Source: Accumulibacter sp.
Lineage (GTDB): Bacteria > Pseudomonadota > Gammaproteobacteria > Burkholderiales > Rhodocyclaceae
Direction: 5' to 3'
Assembly: GCA_024235695.1 (NCBI GenBank)
Contig: JACKLX010000014.1
Span: forward strand, 1-64,000
Length of the DNA: 64,000 bases
Shown here one piece after another: positions 35,983 through 44,769 of the stretch. Position numbers and translations under genes: made by a program. Each line of letters starts with the position of its first letter. Within the stretch, counting starts at the first letter, position 1. The notes beneath the pieces were generated by a model. It made no database searches. It had not been told where the DNA came from and worked only from the letters and a program-made list of their open reading frames with translations.

Positions 35983-36777
35983 CTACCACAGCTTCCACCA
36001 CGGTTGCTGGCGGTTGAGGCCGCGCAGATAGTATTCGCTGTCGGGGTAGTTCTTGCGCATCACGCGCTCGGCGTCATCGCGCAGATCGTTCAGGCCGAGC
36101 TGGTCGTAGGCCTTGACCATGATGAACAGCGCTTCCTCGACCGAGGGGGTGTCGGGGTAGTTGATGACTGCGTACTGGGCGCGATTGGCGGCCGCCAGAT
36201 AAGCCTCGCGTTTCATGTAGTAGCGGGCGACGTGCAGTTCAAGTTGCGCCAGGGCGTTGACCAGATACTTCATCCGCATTATCGCGTCGGGGGTGTACTT
36301 GCTGTCCGGAAAGCGGGTGACGAGTTCCCTGAAAGCGTCAAACGATTCGCGCGCGCCCTTCGGATCGCGCTCGGTCATGTCCTGGTTGCTGATTGCGCCA
36401 AGCAGCCCGAGGTCTTCGTTGAAGTTGATCAGGCCGCGCAGGTAATAGACGTAGTCGACATTCGGGTGGTTCGGGTGCAGCTTGATGAAGCGGTCGCAGG
36501 CGGCGATCGCCGACGCCGGCTCCAGATCCTTCCAGTAGGCGTAGGCAATCTCGATCTGCGCCTGCTGCGCGTAGCGCCCGTAGGGATAGCGGGACTCGAG
36601 CTTTTCGAAGTACTTGATCGCCTTGGCGTAGGAGTTTTCGTTGAGCGCGCTTTTCGCTTCGGCGTACAGCTTGTTGGCCGACCAGCCGATGGTTTCATCC
36701 TTCGCATCCGGAAGCAGGCCGCAGCCGGCCAAGAGCGTGGCGAGGAAAAGCGCTGCGATAACCGCTAAACTACGCAT
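35983..36777 (-). CDS. bamD: Outer membrane protein assembly factor BamD
   Basis: A 264-residue lipoprotein with an N-terminal signal and lipobox LLAGC. TPR-like helices follow: LYAEAKSALNENSYAKAIKY, FEKLESRYPYGRYAQQAQIE and NYPDTPSVEEALFIMVKAYD. BamD is the essential scaffold of the BAM complex that folds outer-membrane beta-barrels. It is divergent from rluD, the same neighbourhood as in E. coli. Its ATG overlaps the annotated rluD ATG on the other strand (36775-36778), leaving no intergenic space. Confidence 0.93.
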   Translation of the reverse strand: MRSLAVIAALFLATLLAGCGLLPDAKDETIGWSANKLYAEAKSALNENSYAKAIKYFEKLESRYPYGRYAQQAQIEIAYAYWKDLEPASAIAACDRFIKLHPNHPNVDYVYYLRGLINFNEDLGLLGAISNQDMTERDPKGARESFDAFRELVTRFPDSKYTPDAIMRMKYLVNALAQLELHVARYYMKREAYLAAANRAQYAVINYPDTPSVEEALFIMVKAYDQLGLNDLRDDAERVMRKNYPDSEYYLRGLNRQQPWWKLW

Positions 36778-37954
36778 GATGAGAAACCCACAGAAAAAGA
36801 AGGCGCCGACGGTTGTTTCCAGCGACAACATCGAGCTCGCCGATTATAGCGCAAACCCCAGAATTGCCCTGACCGTGCCGGCCGATTACGGTGGTCAACG
36901 CGTCGACCAGATACTCGCGCGCCTGCTCTCGCAGCATTCGCGCAGCCGGCTGCAGAACTGGATCCGTGAGGGCCGGCTGGTCGTCGGCGGCGAGCTCGTC
37001 GTCGAGCCACGGCACAAGCTGTGGGGAGGCGAAACGATCGAACTCGCCGAGGCGCCCGACGAGCGCGCCGAGTGCTCGGCGGCCGAGGATATTCCCCTGC
37101 CGGTGGTTTTCGAGGATGAGCAGTTGATCGTGCTCGACAAGCCGGTCGGCCTGGTCGTTCATCCGGGCTGCGGCAACTGGCGAGGAACGCTGCTCAATGC
37201 CTTGCTGCACCATGCGCCGCAGCTCGACAGAGTGCCGCGCGCGGGCATCGTCCACCGCCTGGACAAGGACACCAGCGGCTTGATGGTCGTCGCCAAGACA
37301 CTCGAGGCGCAGACCGACCTGGTCAGGCAGCTGCAGGCGCGGACCGTGAAACGCTGCTATCAGGCGGTGGTGCGTGGCATCGTCGAGCAGTCGGGCACGG
37401 TCGACGCGGCGATCGGCCGGCATCCGACGCTGCGCACGAAAATGGCGGTGGTGAACACCGGCAAACCGGCCCGCACGCACTATCGGGTGCTGGAGGAGTT
37501 CCAGGCCTGTACGCTGATCGAGTGCGCCCTCGAAACCGGCCGTACGCACCAGATCCGGGTGCACATGAGCTCGCTTGGACACCCGCTGGTCGGTGACCCG
37601 GTCTACGGTGGCGGGGCCAGTCGGGTGCCGCGCGGCGCGGAATTTCCCCGCCAGGCGCTGCATGCGTGCCGGCTGGCGCTGGTTCATCCGGGAACCGGCA
37701 AGGCGATGCTCTGGCGTTCGGGCCTGCCCGATGACATGGCCGCGCTGGTCGAGAGCTTGCGTCTGCAAGCAGCGGCGTACGGTCGCCAGGGCAATCGCCA
37801 GCGGCGCGAAGCAGAGGCAGAAGCGGCCGAAGACGGCTGGGATGAGGGCGAGGGCGAGGACAGCGACTGGCAGCTGATCGATGGCGATGACGATGATGAG
37901 CGCGATGCCGACGATGGGAATGACGGAGACGATGGCGACCTCGGCGAGCAATAA
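36776..37954 (+). CDS. rluD: 23S rRNA pseudouridine synthase RluD
   Basis: A 392-residue RluD: an S4-like RNA-binding part (RVDQILARLLSQHSRSRLQN), the catalytic HRLDKDTSGLMVVAKT containing the active Asp, and CALETGRTHQIRVHMSSLGH. It modifies helix 69 uridines in the large subunit. An unusual acidic C-terminal tail of about 50 residues (runs of Asp/Glu) follows the fold and overlaps the start of pgeF. The start at 36776 overlaps the bamD start. A downstream in-frame GTG just before VPADYGGQ is a possible alternative, closer to the E. coli N-terminus. Confidence 0.88.
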   Translation: MMRNPQKKKAPTVVSSDNIELADYSANPRIALTVPADYGGQRVDQILARLLSQHSRSRLQNWIREGRLVVGGELVVEPRHKLWGGETIELAEAPDERAECSAAEDIPLPVVFEDEQLIVLDKPVGLVVHPGCGNWRGTLLNALLHHAPQLDRVPRAGIVHRLDKDTSGLMVVAKTLEAQTDLVRQLQARTVKRCYQAVVRGIVEQSGTVDAAIGRHPTLRTKMAVVNTGKPARTHYRVLEEFQACTLIECALETGRTHQIRVHMSSLGHPLVGDPVYGGGASRVPRGAEFPRQALHACRLALVHPGTGKAMLWRSGLPDDMAALVESLRLQAAAYGRQGNRQRREAEAEAAEDGWDEGEGEDSDWQLIDGDDDDERDADDGNDGDDGDLGEQ

Positions 37955-38705
37955 GGACTGGATCGTTCCCGACTGGCCGGCTCCGGCACGGGTACGCAGC
38001 GTGATCACCAGCCGTGATGGCGGCGTCAGCGTCGCGCCCTACCGCAGCCTCAACCTCGGCGACCATGTTGGTGACGATCCGCTGGCCGTGGCCGCCAATC
38101 GCCAGCGGCTTGGTCGCAGCCTGCCAAGGGCTCCCTGCTGGTTGCATCAGGTACACGGTACGACGGTGGTGGACGCGGCCGTCGCGGCCGCTGGCGCGCC
38201 GGTGCCGACGGCGGATGCCGCTTTCGCACGTGGCGTCACCGCCGTTTGCGCGGTGATGACCGCAGACTGCCTGCCGGTTCTGTTCTGCGACCGATCGGCT
38301 TCGGTGGTGGCCGCAGCCCACGCCGGTTGGCGCGGCCTGTACGCCGGCATCCTCGAACGGACGGTCGCTGCCATGGCGGTACCCGGCGAGCAGTTGCTGG
38401 CCTACCTGGGGCCGGCGATCGGCCCCGGCGCCTTCGCGGTCGGCGACGACGTGCGGACGCTGTTTGTCGACGCGCACCGGCAAGCGGCGGCCGCGTTCCA
38501 GTCGGTTGAAGCGACGCCGACCGGCCGGGGCGGCTGGCTGGCCGATATCTATCTGCTGGCGCGACAAGGCTTGCAGCGGATCGGCGTCAACGCGATTCAT
38601 GGCGGCGGCTTTTGCACGGTCACTCAGGCCAGCCGTTTTTTTTCCTACCGACGTGATGGCGTGACCGGGCGGATGGCGTCGCTGATCTGGCTGTCCGACG
38701 ACTGA
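37932..38705 (+). CDS. pgeF: Peptidoglycan editing factor / YfiH-type multicopper oxidase-like
   Basis: A 257-residue YfiH/PgeF protein. WLHQVHGTTVVDA, CAVMTADCLPVLFCDR and AAAHAGWRGLYAGILER carry the His-Cys-His metal ligands. In E. coli PgeF removes misplaced L-Ser from peptidoglycan precursors. rluD-pgeF is a conserved operon; here the starts overlap the rluD tail by more than 20 bases. Start could also be the ATG at 37920, which would add four residues; GGAG precedes 37932. Confidence 0.9.
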   Translation: MATSASNKDWIVPDWPAPARVRSVITSRDGGVSVAPYRSLNLGDHVGDDPLAVAANRQRLGRSLPRAPCWLHQVHGTTVVDAAVAAAGAPVPTADAAFARGVTAVCAVMTADCLPVLFCDRSASVVAAAHAGWRGLYAGILERTVAAMAVPGEQLLAYLGPAIGPGAFAVGDDVRTLFVDAHRQAAAAFQSVEATPTGRGGWLADIYLLARQGLQRIGVNAIHGGGFCTVTQASRFFSYRRDGVTGRMASLIWLSDD

Positions 38706-38771
38706 GCCGAGTGCCACCCTCGCGCAAGCAAGCGCTGCGCTGCCTGCAGGCGTAGCCGCCGACCGCGATGA

Positions 38772-38993
38772 TCAGGCGTCCGGTGGCGGTTGATGTTTGT
38801 CGAGGCCGGGGTGGCGGGCGTTTGCCGCGATCCGGGCGCGGCGACGGCGCACCGGTCCGCCGAACAGCCACAGCAGCAAGGCCGTTGGCAGCAGACCATA
38901 AAAGACCAGGGTCAGCAATCCGGCGACAACGCTGGTTTCCGTCAGCGCCATCAGAACGGTCACGTAGAGCCAGCCAATGGCAATGATGTACAT
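38772..38993 (-). CDS. Small membrane protein, unknown
   Basis: A 73-residue protein with two hydrophobic segments (YIIAIGWLYVTVLMALTE and GLLTLVFYGLLPTALLLWLF) followed by a basic RRRRARIAANARH tail. Similar small proteins appear in related betaproteobacteria, from memory. No function known. The start is the ATG giving MYIIAIGW; longer in-frame extensions run into non-coding sequence. Confidence 0.7.
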   Translation of the reverse strand: MYIIAIGWLYVTVLMALTETSVVAGLLTLVFYGLLPTALLLWLFGGPVRRRRARIAANARHPGLDKHQPPPDA

Positions 38994-39557
38994 GCGCGCA
39001 TTATAGGGGCTGGTCGTCGGCAGCATTGCCTGACGGCTCGCACCGCCTGCCGGGGTGTGGACAGCTTGATCGGCGCCGCGCCATTGACAGCGCCGATGGT
39101 GCAATGCAGAATCGGCGATGGCTGTCCGGCCACCGGCACCTCGGCGCTGGGCGCGTGGCCAGTTCGCGGCCGCTCTCCGGTCATCGTCGCGCGGCCTCCT
39201 GCGGCGCCTCGCCACAGAGCCCTTGCCAGGCCGGCGCGCAGGCTTGCCGCGTCCTTTCACGAGCGCGGGCGGACCCGCAGGCCCTGGTAGCTGATCACAA
39301 GGTTTCGCCTAGCCGAGCGTTCGTGCGAGAATGGCAGGTCGGCTGGCGGACAAGGCGGCGGGTGGGACACCGCCTGCTGGGTGTCGTGCGCGACGCCGGA
39401 AAGCGCCGCGGGAACGGCAAACGGATCGATCGCCGGTCCTCGAACGACGCTGCGGGGGTCCCTGCCGGCCTTGCTGCCGGGGCCGCTCGGGAGATGTTGT
39501 AATCGTGGCGGCTGATGGTCGCCAATCGTTTCATTCGTCAACAGGAAAGGAAGAGTT
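38994..39557. other. Intergenic region upstream of phaB
   Basis: About 560 bases without a supported gene. It should carry the phaB promoter, but I find no convincing sigma-70 or sigma-54 pair. The last 25 bases hold AGGAAAGGAAGAG, a strong ribosome-binding site for phaB. Short frames on both strands lack protein-like composition. Confidence 0.5.
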
Positions 39558-40301
39558 ATGACGCAACGTGTTGCTTTGGTTACAGGTGCCATGGGTGGGC
39601 TCGGAACGGCCATCTGCCAGGAGTTGGCCAAGGCCGGTCACAAGGTGGTTGCCGCCTACCATCCGGAATTCGACAAGCCGGACGAGTGGAACAAGGCGAT
39701 GGCCGATGCCGGCTTCAACGATTTCGTCTGTGTTGCCGGCGACGTCTCCGATTACGATTCCTGTGTCGCCATGGTCGCCGACGCTGAAGCGAAGGCCGGT
39801 CCGATCGACATTCTGGTGAATAATGCCGGCATCACCCGCGACAAGATGTTTGCTCGGATGGAGCCGGCGCAGTGGAACGCCGTGATTTCGACGAACCTGA
39901 CCAGCCTGTTCAACATGACCAAGCAGGTCTCGGCGAAGATGGCCGAACGCGGTTGGGGGCGGATCATCAACATCTCGTCGGTCAATGGCCTTCGCGGCCA
40001 GGCTGGCCAGACCAATTACTCGGCAGCCAAGGCCGGGGTGATTGGTTTCAGCAAGGCGCTAGCCGCCGAACTGGCGGCCAAGAACGTGACCGTCAATGCG
40101 ATCTGCCCGGGCTACGTGGCGACTCAGATGGTCATGGCGATCAAGCCGGAGATCCTGCAGAGCATTATCGATACGGTGCCGATGAAGCGTCTCGCCAAGC
40201 CGGAAGAAATCGGCGGCGCCTGCGTCTATCTGGCGTCGGACATCGCCGGCTTCATGACCGGTTCGACGATGAACATCTGTGGCGGTCTGTATTACCAGTA
40301 A
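39558..40301 (+). CDS. phaB: NADPH-dependent acetoacetyl-CoA reductase
   Basis: A 247-residue short-chain dehydrogenase making (R)-3-hydroxybutyryl-CoA for PHA. The cofactor loop TGAMGGLGTAI is at the N-terminus, NNAGITRD and the catalytic Ser-Tyr-Lys (INISSVNGLRGQAGQTNYSA then AK) follow, and the ending MTGSTMNICGGLYYQ is typical of PhaB rather than FabG. AGGAAAGGAAGAG lies just before the ATG. A strong terminator follows, then phaR. Confidence 0.93.
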   Translation: MTQRVALVTGAMGGLGTAICQELAKAGHKVVAAYHPEFDKPDEWNKAMADAGFNDFVCVAGDVSDYDSCVAMVADAEAKAGPIDILVNNAGITRDKMFARMEPAQWNAVISTNLTSLFNMTKQVSAKMAERGWGRIINISSVNGLRGQAGQTNYSAAKAGVIGFSKALAAELAAKNVTVNAICPGYVATQMVMAIKPEILQSIIDTVPMKRLAKPEEIGGACVYLASDIAGFMTGSTMNICGGLYYQ

Positions 40302-40331
40302 TCGTACTTGCCGTGGTTCACGGAAGTCACA

Positions 40332-40361
40332 ACAGGCTCCTGCAGGAGCCTGTTTTTTTTT
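40332..40361 (+). terminator. Strong intrinsic terminator after phaB
   Basis: ACAGGCTCC and GGAGCCTGT form a 9-bp stem with a TGCA loop, followed by nine T residues. It begins 30 bases past the phaB stop. Confidence 0.92.
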
Positions 40362-40368
40362 GCTGAGG

Positions 40369-40374
40369 TATAAT
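40369..40374 (+). promoter_or_regulatory. phaR: Candidate -10 box of phaR
   Basis: A perfect TATAAT lies eight bases after the phaB terminator T-run and 71 bases before the phaR ATG. No good -35 is visible because the expected place is the T-run itself, so the promoter may need an activator or be weak. The leader TGCTGCACCGCA contains TGC repeats of the kind PhaR regulators bind, which would allow autorepression (inference). Confidence 0.5.
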
Positions 40375-40444
40375 TGTGCTGCACCGCACCACGGGGCGCC
40401 AGAGGGCGCTCGTCGAGTCACCTGCAAATGGAGGTAGTGTCGTC

Positions 40445-41020
40445 ATGCCGGAGCAGTTGCGACTGATCAAGAAGTACCCGAACCGTCGCCTTTACGATAC
40501 CAAGACCAGCGCCTACATCACCCTGAGTGATGTCAAGGATCTGGTGCTGTCGCGCGAGACCTTCAACGTCCTGGACGCCAAGACCGGCGAAGATATCACG
40601 CGGTCCATTCTGCTGCAGATCATCCTCGAGGAAGAGGCGGCCGGAGTGCCGCTGTTTACCACCGATCTGCTGGCGCAGATGATCCGCTTCTACGGTCACG
40701 CGATGCAAGGCATGCTCGGCAAGTATCTGGAAACGAACATGAAATCCTTTGTCGAGTTCCAGAAGAAGCTGCAGGAGCAGTCGCTGTCCCTTTACGGCGA
40801 GAGCAACAGCCAGATGCAGAACGACATGTGGTCGCAGTTCATGAATTTCCAGGGCCCGGCGATGCAGACGATGATGAGCACCTACATGGAGCAGAGTCGG
40901 AAGATGCTTCACCAGATGCAGGACCAGCTGAAAAATCAGACTCGCACCCTGTTCAACGGCATCCCGCTGCCGGGTTTTCCCACCGAGTCGGGCAAGCAGG
41001 CGCACGATCCCGACAAGTAG
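40445..41020 (+). CDS. phaR: PHA synthesis repressor PhaR
   Basis: A 191-residue regulator. The N-terminal DNA-binding domain LIKKYPNRRLYDTKTSAYIT is diagnostic. The PHB-accumulation regulatory domain (DITRSILLQIILEEEAAGVP, then QMIRFYGHAMQGMLGKYLE) follows, and the C-terminal half is helical and Met/Gln-rich, suited to binding PHA granules. PhaR represses phasin and its own gene, and leaves DNA when PHA granules appear. It lies downstream of phaB but has its own promoter region. Confidence 0.95.
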   Translation: MPEQLRLIKKYPNRRLYDTKTSAYITLSDVKDLVLSRETFNVLDAKTGEDITRSILLQIILEEEAAGVPLFTTDLLAQMIRFYGHAMQGMLGKYLETNMKSFVEFQKKLQEQSLSLYGESNSQMQNDMWSQFMNFQGPAMQTMMSTYMEQSRKMLHQMQDQLKNQTRTLFNGIPLPGFPTESGKQAHDPDK

Positions 41021-41140
41021 ATCGAGCCGCTCCGGCTGAGTCCGGGTCACCGGTCGTTCGCCGGAAGGTCACCGGCGCGCGGCCGCACAATGCGTGCCGC
41101 CACGCGACATTCCGAACGGTGCTACCGGTGCTGCCTGCGA

Positions 41141-42346
41141 TCAGCGTAGCAGGGAGATGAACACCGCGGCGATGATCGCCGAGGTGATGACGCCACTGAT
41201 GCTTGCTCCCAGCGCCTGCGGCATGATGATCGCGCCGGGGTTGGCCGCGGTTGCCACCTTCTGGACGATCTTGGCCGTCGTTGGTACACAGCTGACGCCG
41301 GCGATGCCGATGATCGGGTTGAACTTGCCACCGCTCCAGAAATACAGGATGTAACCGCCGAGGAGGCCGCCAAGAGCCGAGACGCCGAGCGCCAGCATGC
41401 CGAGCAGCAGGAGTTTCAGGACCGTCGGGTCGAGCAGGGTATTGGCCTCGCAGAGAACACCCAGGGTCAGACCGAGGAAGAACGTCGCGCCGTAAAGGAA
41501 GGTCTCGCCGAGCAGCTTGCTGAAGTTCTCGAGGCCGCTTTCGCGAATCGCAACTCCGACGAAGAGCGAGAAGAACAGCGGCGCCGCGACCGGAAACAGC
41601 AGGCACAGGAGGGTGCAGGCGACGACCGCGAAGATCAGCTTCTGCGAGCGGCTGATTCTCGGCCCTCGATCGGCAGCCATGCTGATACCCCTGATGTGCT
41701 TCGGTACCAGCCACTTGATCATGTACGGATAGACGCCGTAGGTCAGGCCGAGATAGAGGTAGCCGACGACGGTGATCGAAACGAACAGGTGCTTGGCCAG
41801 GATCAGCGAGGTGAACAGCACCATCGGTCCGTCGGCGCCACCGATGGTCGCCACCGACGCTGCTTCTGCCGGCGTGAGGCCGAGCGCGATGGCGAAGGGG
41901 AAGACGACGAAGGTGCCCAGTTCAGCGAACAGCGCGATGAACATGCTCTGGAACGGCCGCGCCATGACGTAGCCGACATCGAGCAGGACGCCGATGCCCA
42001 TGAAAACCAGGCAGGCGATCAAGCCGTTGCTGAAGGTCAGCGTGTACACCGGCTGCAACCAGTCGATCTGCAGGATGTTGATCAGCTGCACGGGGTCGGT
42101 GATCAGCGGGTCGACGAATAGCGTTCCCGGCTTGCCGCCTTCGAGGAACATCACCGCCGCGTTGACCGACGACATGCCCATTCCCATCGGGATCATCAAC
42201 AACGGCTCCAGGACGTTCCTGGAGCCGAGATAGATCAGCAGGAAGCCAAGCAACATCAGGAAGATGCGCCCGAACATGATCTGTGGTTCGGCGGCCACCA
42301 GCGTGGCGATACCCTGGAACAGATCGACAAAGTTAATGCTTTCCAT
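41141..42346 (-). CDS. mmdB: Na+-translocating decarboxylase beta subunit (methylmalonyl-CoA type)
   Basis: A 401-residue OadB/MmdB membrane subunit that couples decarboxylation of carboxybiotin to Na+ export. It has about ten hydrophobic segments, and the conserved ion-site regions LLDVGYVMARPFQSMFI, GADGPMVLFTS and IGIAGVSCVPTTAKIVQKVA are visible. It is the last gene of mmdA-D-C-B. Oxaloacetate decarboxylase uses the same type of beta subunit; the alpha subunit decides in favour of methylmalonyl-CoA. Confidence 0.92.
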   Translation of the reverse strand: MESINFVDLFQGIATLVAAEPQIMFGRIFLMLLGFLLIYLGSRNVLEPLLMIPMGMGMSSVNAAVMFLEGGKPGTLFVDPLITDPVQLINILQIDWLQPVYTLTFSNGLIACLVFMGIGVLLDVGYVMARPFQSMFIALFAELGTFVVFPFAIALGLTPAEAASVATIGGADGPMVLFTSLILAKHLFVSITVVGYLYLGLTYGVYPYMIKWLVPKHIRGISMAADRGPRISRSQKLIFAVVACTLLCLLFPVAAPLFFSLFVGVAIRESGLENFSKLLGETFLYGATFFLGLTLGVLCEANTLLDPTVLKLLLLGMLALGVSALGGLLGGYILYFWSGGKFNPIIGIAGVSCVPTTAKIVQKVATAANPGAIIMPQALGASISGVITSAIIAAVFISLLR

Positions 42347-42442
42347 GCGCTTCAGTCCTCGCGTCTAGCCATTGTACCCACCGGTCCGCGCATTGACATG
42401 CCAGGTAACCTATGGGGGAACCGGGGTGCGGCTGATATCCGC

Positions 42443-42841
42443 TCACGCGATCGTCAACAGCGGCTGTCCGCCCTCGATGGGGTCGCCGGCGGCGACCAGC
42501 ACACGGGTAACCTGGCCTGCCCGGGTGGCCATCACCGGGGTCTTCATCTTCATCGCTTCCAGCACCATCAGCCGGTCGCCAGCCGCCACCGTCTGCCCGA
42601 CCTTGACGTTGACTTCAACGACGACGCCGCCCATTCCGGCAACGACGTCGCCATCACCGGCAGCCGCTGCGCTGGCGGCAGCCGGTGCAGCAGCAACCGG
42701 CGCGGCAACCGAAGCGCCGGCCGACGGCGCCGGCATGGCCGCGACCGGGGCGGTCGATGACACCGGCTGGCCGGCACTGATTTCCAGTACGGTGACATCG
42801 TATTCACGTCCGTTCACCGTTACCTTGAATTGTCTTGGCAT
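42443..42841 (-). CDS. mmdC: Biotin carrier subunit of the decarboxylase
   Basis: A 132-residue carrier protein. A short N-terminal strand region (KVTVNGREYDVTV) and an Ala/Pro-rich flexible linker precede the biotinyl domain, whose target lysine sits in VLEAMKMKTPV. The carrier moves CO2 from the alpha subunit to MmdB. It lies between mmdD and mmdB in the operon. Confidence 0.92.
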   Translation of the reverse strand: MPRQFKVTVNGREYDVTVLEISAGQPVSSTAPVAAMPAPSAGASVAAPVAAAPAAASAAAAGDGDVVAGMGGVVVEVNVKVGQTVAAGDRLMVLEAMKMKTPVMATRAGQVTRVLVAAGDPIEGGQPLLTIA

Positions 42842-42853
42842 TTCGAGCTCCTG

Positions 42854-43192
42854 TTATCGGTTGCTTCGGCCGGGTGAATGTCCCGGCGTATGAGATGAAT
42901 GCTGGGCGGCGCGGCCACCGATCGCCCAGCCGTGACTGCTTTCCGAAATACGCAGAATGCGGTGCGGTCCGATGGCGGCAAAGATCGCCGCCGACAGCGC
43001 CGCGACGTCTTCCTCGGGGACGCCGATGCCGACCGGGCAGACCGTTCCGGTCGGTACTTCCTCGGCTGCCTTGCGCTTTTCCAGTCCGGCGGTCACGGAG
43101 ACCAGAACCTTGATCAAGATGGCGACAATCACCGAGACGACGATGGCAATCCCGTAGATCTGCAGCGACTTGATGATGGCTTCTGTGAGCAT
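42854..43192 (-). CDS. mmdD: OadG-like delta/gamma subunit of the decarboxylase
   Basis: A 112-residue small subunit with one N-terminal membrane helix (YGIAIVVSVIVAILIKVLVS) and a soluble tail ending with ISESSHGWAIGGRAAQHSSH and an Arg-rich stop region. OadG/MmdD subunits stabilise the complex and contact the alpha subunit through the tail. Placed directly after mmdA. Confidence 0.85.
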   Translation of the reverse strand: MLTEAIIKSLQIYGIAIVVSVIVAILIKVLVSVTAGLEKRKAAEEVPTGTVCPVGIGVPEEDVAALSAAIFAAIGPHRILRISESSHGWAIGGRAAQHSSHTPGHSPGRSNR

Positions 43193-43215
43193 GCGATTTG
43201 TCCTTCCGTCGCCAG

Positions 43216-44769
43216 TTACATGGGAATGTTGCCGTGCTTCTTGGTCGGTCTGAGTTCACGCTTGTCGAGCACCTTGCGCAACGCCAGGGCGACCATCCAG
43301 CGCGTGTCCTGCGGTTCGATCACGTCGGTGATGTAGAAATTGCTCGCCGAGACGTAGGGCGAAGCGAACTTGTCGCGATACTCCTGCGCCAGTTCCGCGG
43401 CTTTCGTCGGCCGATCCTCGGCTTCCGCCAGTTCCTTGCGGTAGAGGATCTTGACCGCCGCTTCGGCGCCCATGACGGCGATCTCCGCCGTCGGCCAGGC
43501 AAAGACCATGTCGGCGCCCATTTCCTGGCTGCACATCGCGAGATACGATCCGCCGTAGGCCTTGCGCAGGATCACGGTGATTTTCGGCGTGGTGCAGGAG
43601 CCGTAGGCAAACAGCATCTTGGCGCCGTGGCGGATGATGCCGCCGCGTTCCTGCTCGACGCCCGGCAAGAAGCCCGGCACATCGACCAGGGTGACGACCG
43701 GCACGTTGAAGACGTTGCAGGTACGGATGAATCGGGCCACCTTGTCGGCGGCATTGAGGTCGAGCGCGCCGGCCATCACCGTCGGCTGGTTGGCTACCAG
43801 TCCGATCACGACGCCGCTGATGCGGGCGAAGCCGACGATCACGTTGCGGGCAAAGCCGGCGTGCACCTCCAAGAGTTCGCCGTTATCGACCAGGCGGCGG
43901 ATGATCGCGTACATGTCGAGTGGTTCGGATGGGCTGTCCGGGATGCAGTCATTGATCCCCGGGTCCTCCATTTCTTCGATCGGCGTCGTCAAATCGTGCG
44001 GAGGATCCTCGGTATTGTTGGCCGGCAGGTAAGACAACAGCTGCTTGACCACGGCGATCGCGTGCTGGTCGTCTTCGGCGATGAAATGGGCGTTGCCGCT
44101 GACCGTCGAGTGCATCTCGGCGCCACCGACTTCGGCCATCGTCGTGGCGCGCCCGGTCACCGCCTTGATTACCTCGGGACCGGTGAGGAACATGTGCGCG
44201 TTGTTGCGGGTCATGATCACGAAGTCCATCAGCGCCGGCGAGTACGCGGCGCCGCCCGCGCAAGGGCCGCAGATCACCGCGATCTGCGGCACTACTCCCG
44301 AAAGCAGGACGTTGGAGTAGAACACGTCACCGTAGCCGGACAGTGCATCGACGCCTTCCTGAATACGTGCGCCGCCGGAATCCTTGAATGCCACCACCGG
44401 CACACCGTTGCGCAGGGCGTGGCGCATGGTGCGGTTGATCTTCCTCGCCTGCATCTTGCCGAGAGTGCCGGCGACGACGCTGAAATCCTGGCTGAAGGAA
44501 GCCACCTGGGTGCTTCCGACATAGCCGGTTCCGGCGACGACGCCGTCAGCCGGGAGGACTCGACCGCCCATGCCGAAGTTGGTCGCGCTGTGCGAGGCAT
44601 GCAGACCGAGTTCCTGGAAAGTGCCTTCGTCGAAGAGCGTATCGAGGCGCTCACGAGCGGACAGCAGCCCCTTGGCATGCAGTGCTTCGAGCTTCTCGGC
44701 ACTGACGTTCTCGGTCAGTTTCGTGCGCGTTGCGCGCAGCTTGTCTATCAACTCCGGTCGTATCGTCAT
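43216..44769 (-). CDS. mmdA: Methylmalonyl-CoA decarboxylase alpha (carboxyltransferase) subunit
   Basis: A 517-residue carboxyltransferase of the propionyl-CoA carboxylase beta / MmdA family. Key regions: KDSGGARIQEGVDALSGYGD, VICGPCAGGAAYSPALMDFV and VDVPGFLPGVEQERGGIIRH. Together with the carrier, OadG-like and OadB-like subunits and the absence of a biotin carboxylase, this indicates the Na+-pumping decarboxylase rather than the carboxylase. It turns methylmalonyl-CoA into propionyl-CoA while exporting Na+. First gene of the operon. Confidence 0.92.
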   Translation of the reverse strand: MTIRPELIDKLRATRTKLTENVSAEKLEALHAKGLLSARERLDTLFDEGTFQELGLHASHSATNFGMGGRVLPADGVVAGTGYVGSTQVASFSQDFSVVAGTLGKMQARKINRTMRHALRNGVPVVAFKDSGGARIQEGVDALSGYGDVFYSNVLLSGVVPQIAVICGPCAGGAAYSPALMDFVIMTRNNAHMFLTGPEVIKAVTGRATTMAEVGGAEMHSTVSGNAHFIAEDDQHAIAVVKQLLSYLPANNTEDPPHDLTTPIEEMEDPGINDCIPDSPSEPLDMYAIIRRLVDNGELLEVHAGFARNVIVGFARISGVVIGLVANQPTVMAGALDLNAADKVARFIRTCNVFNVPVVTLVDVPGFLPGVEQERGGIIRHGAKMLFAYGSCTTPKITVILRKAYGGSYLAMCSQEMGADMVFAWPTAEIAVMGAEAAVKILYRKELAEAEDRPTKAAELAQEYRDKFASPYVSASNFYITDVIEPQDTRWMVALALRKVLDKRELRPTKKHGNIPM

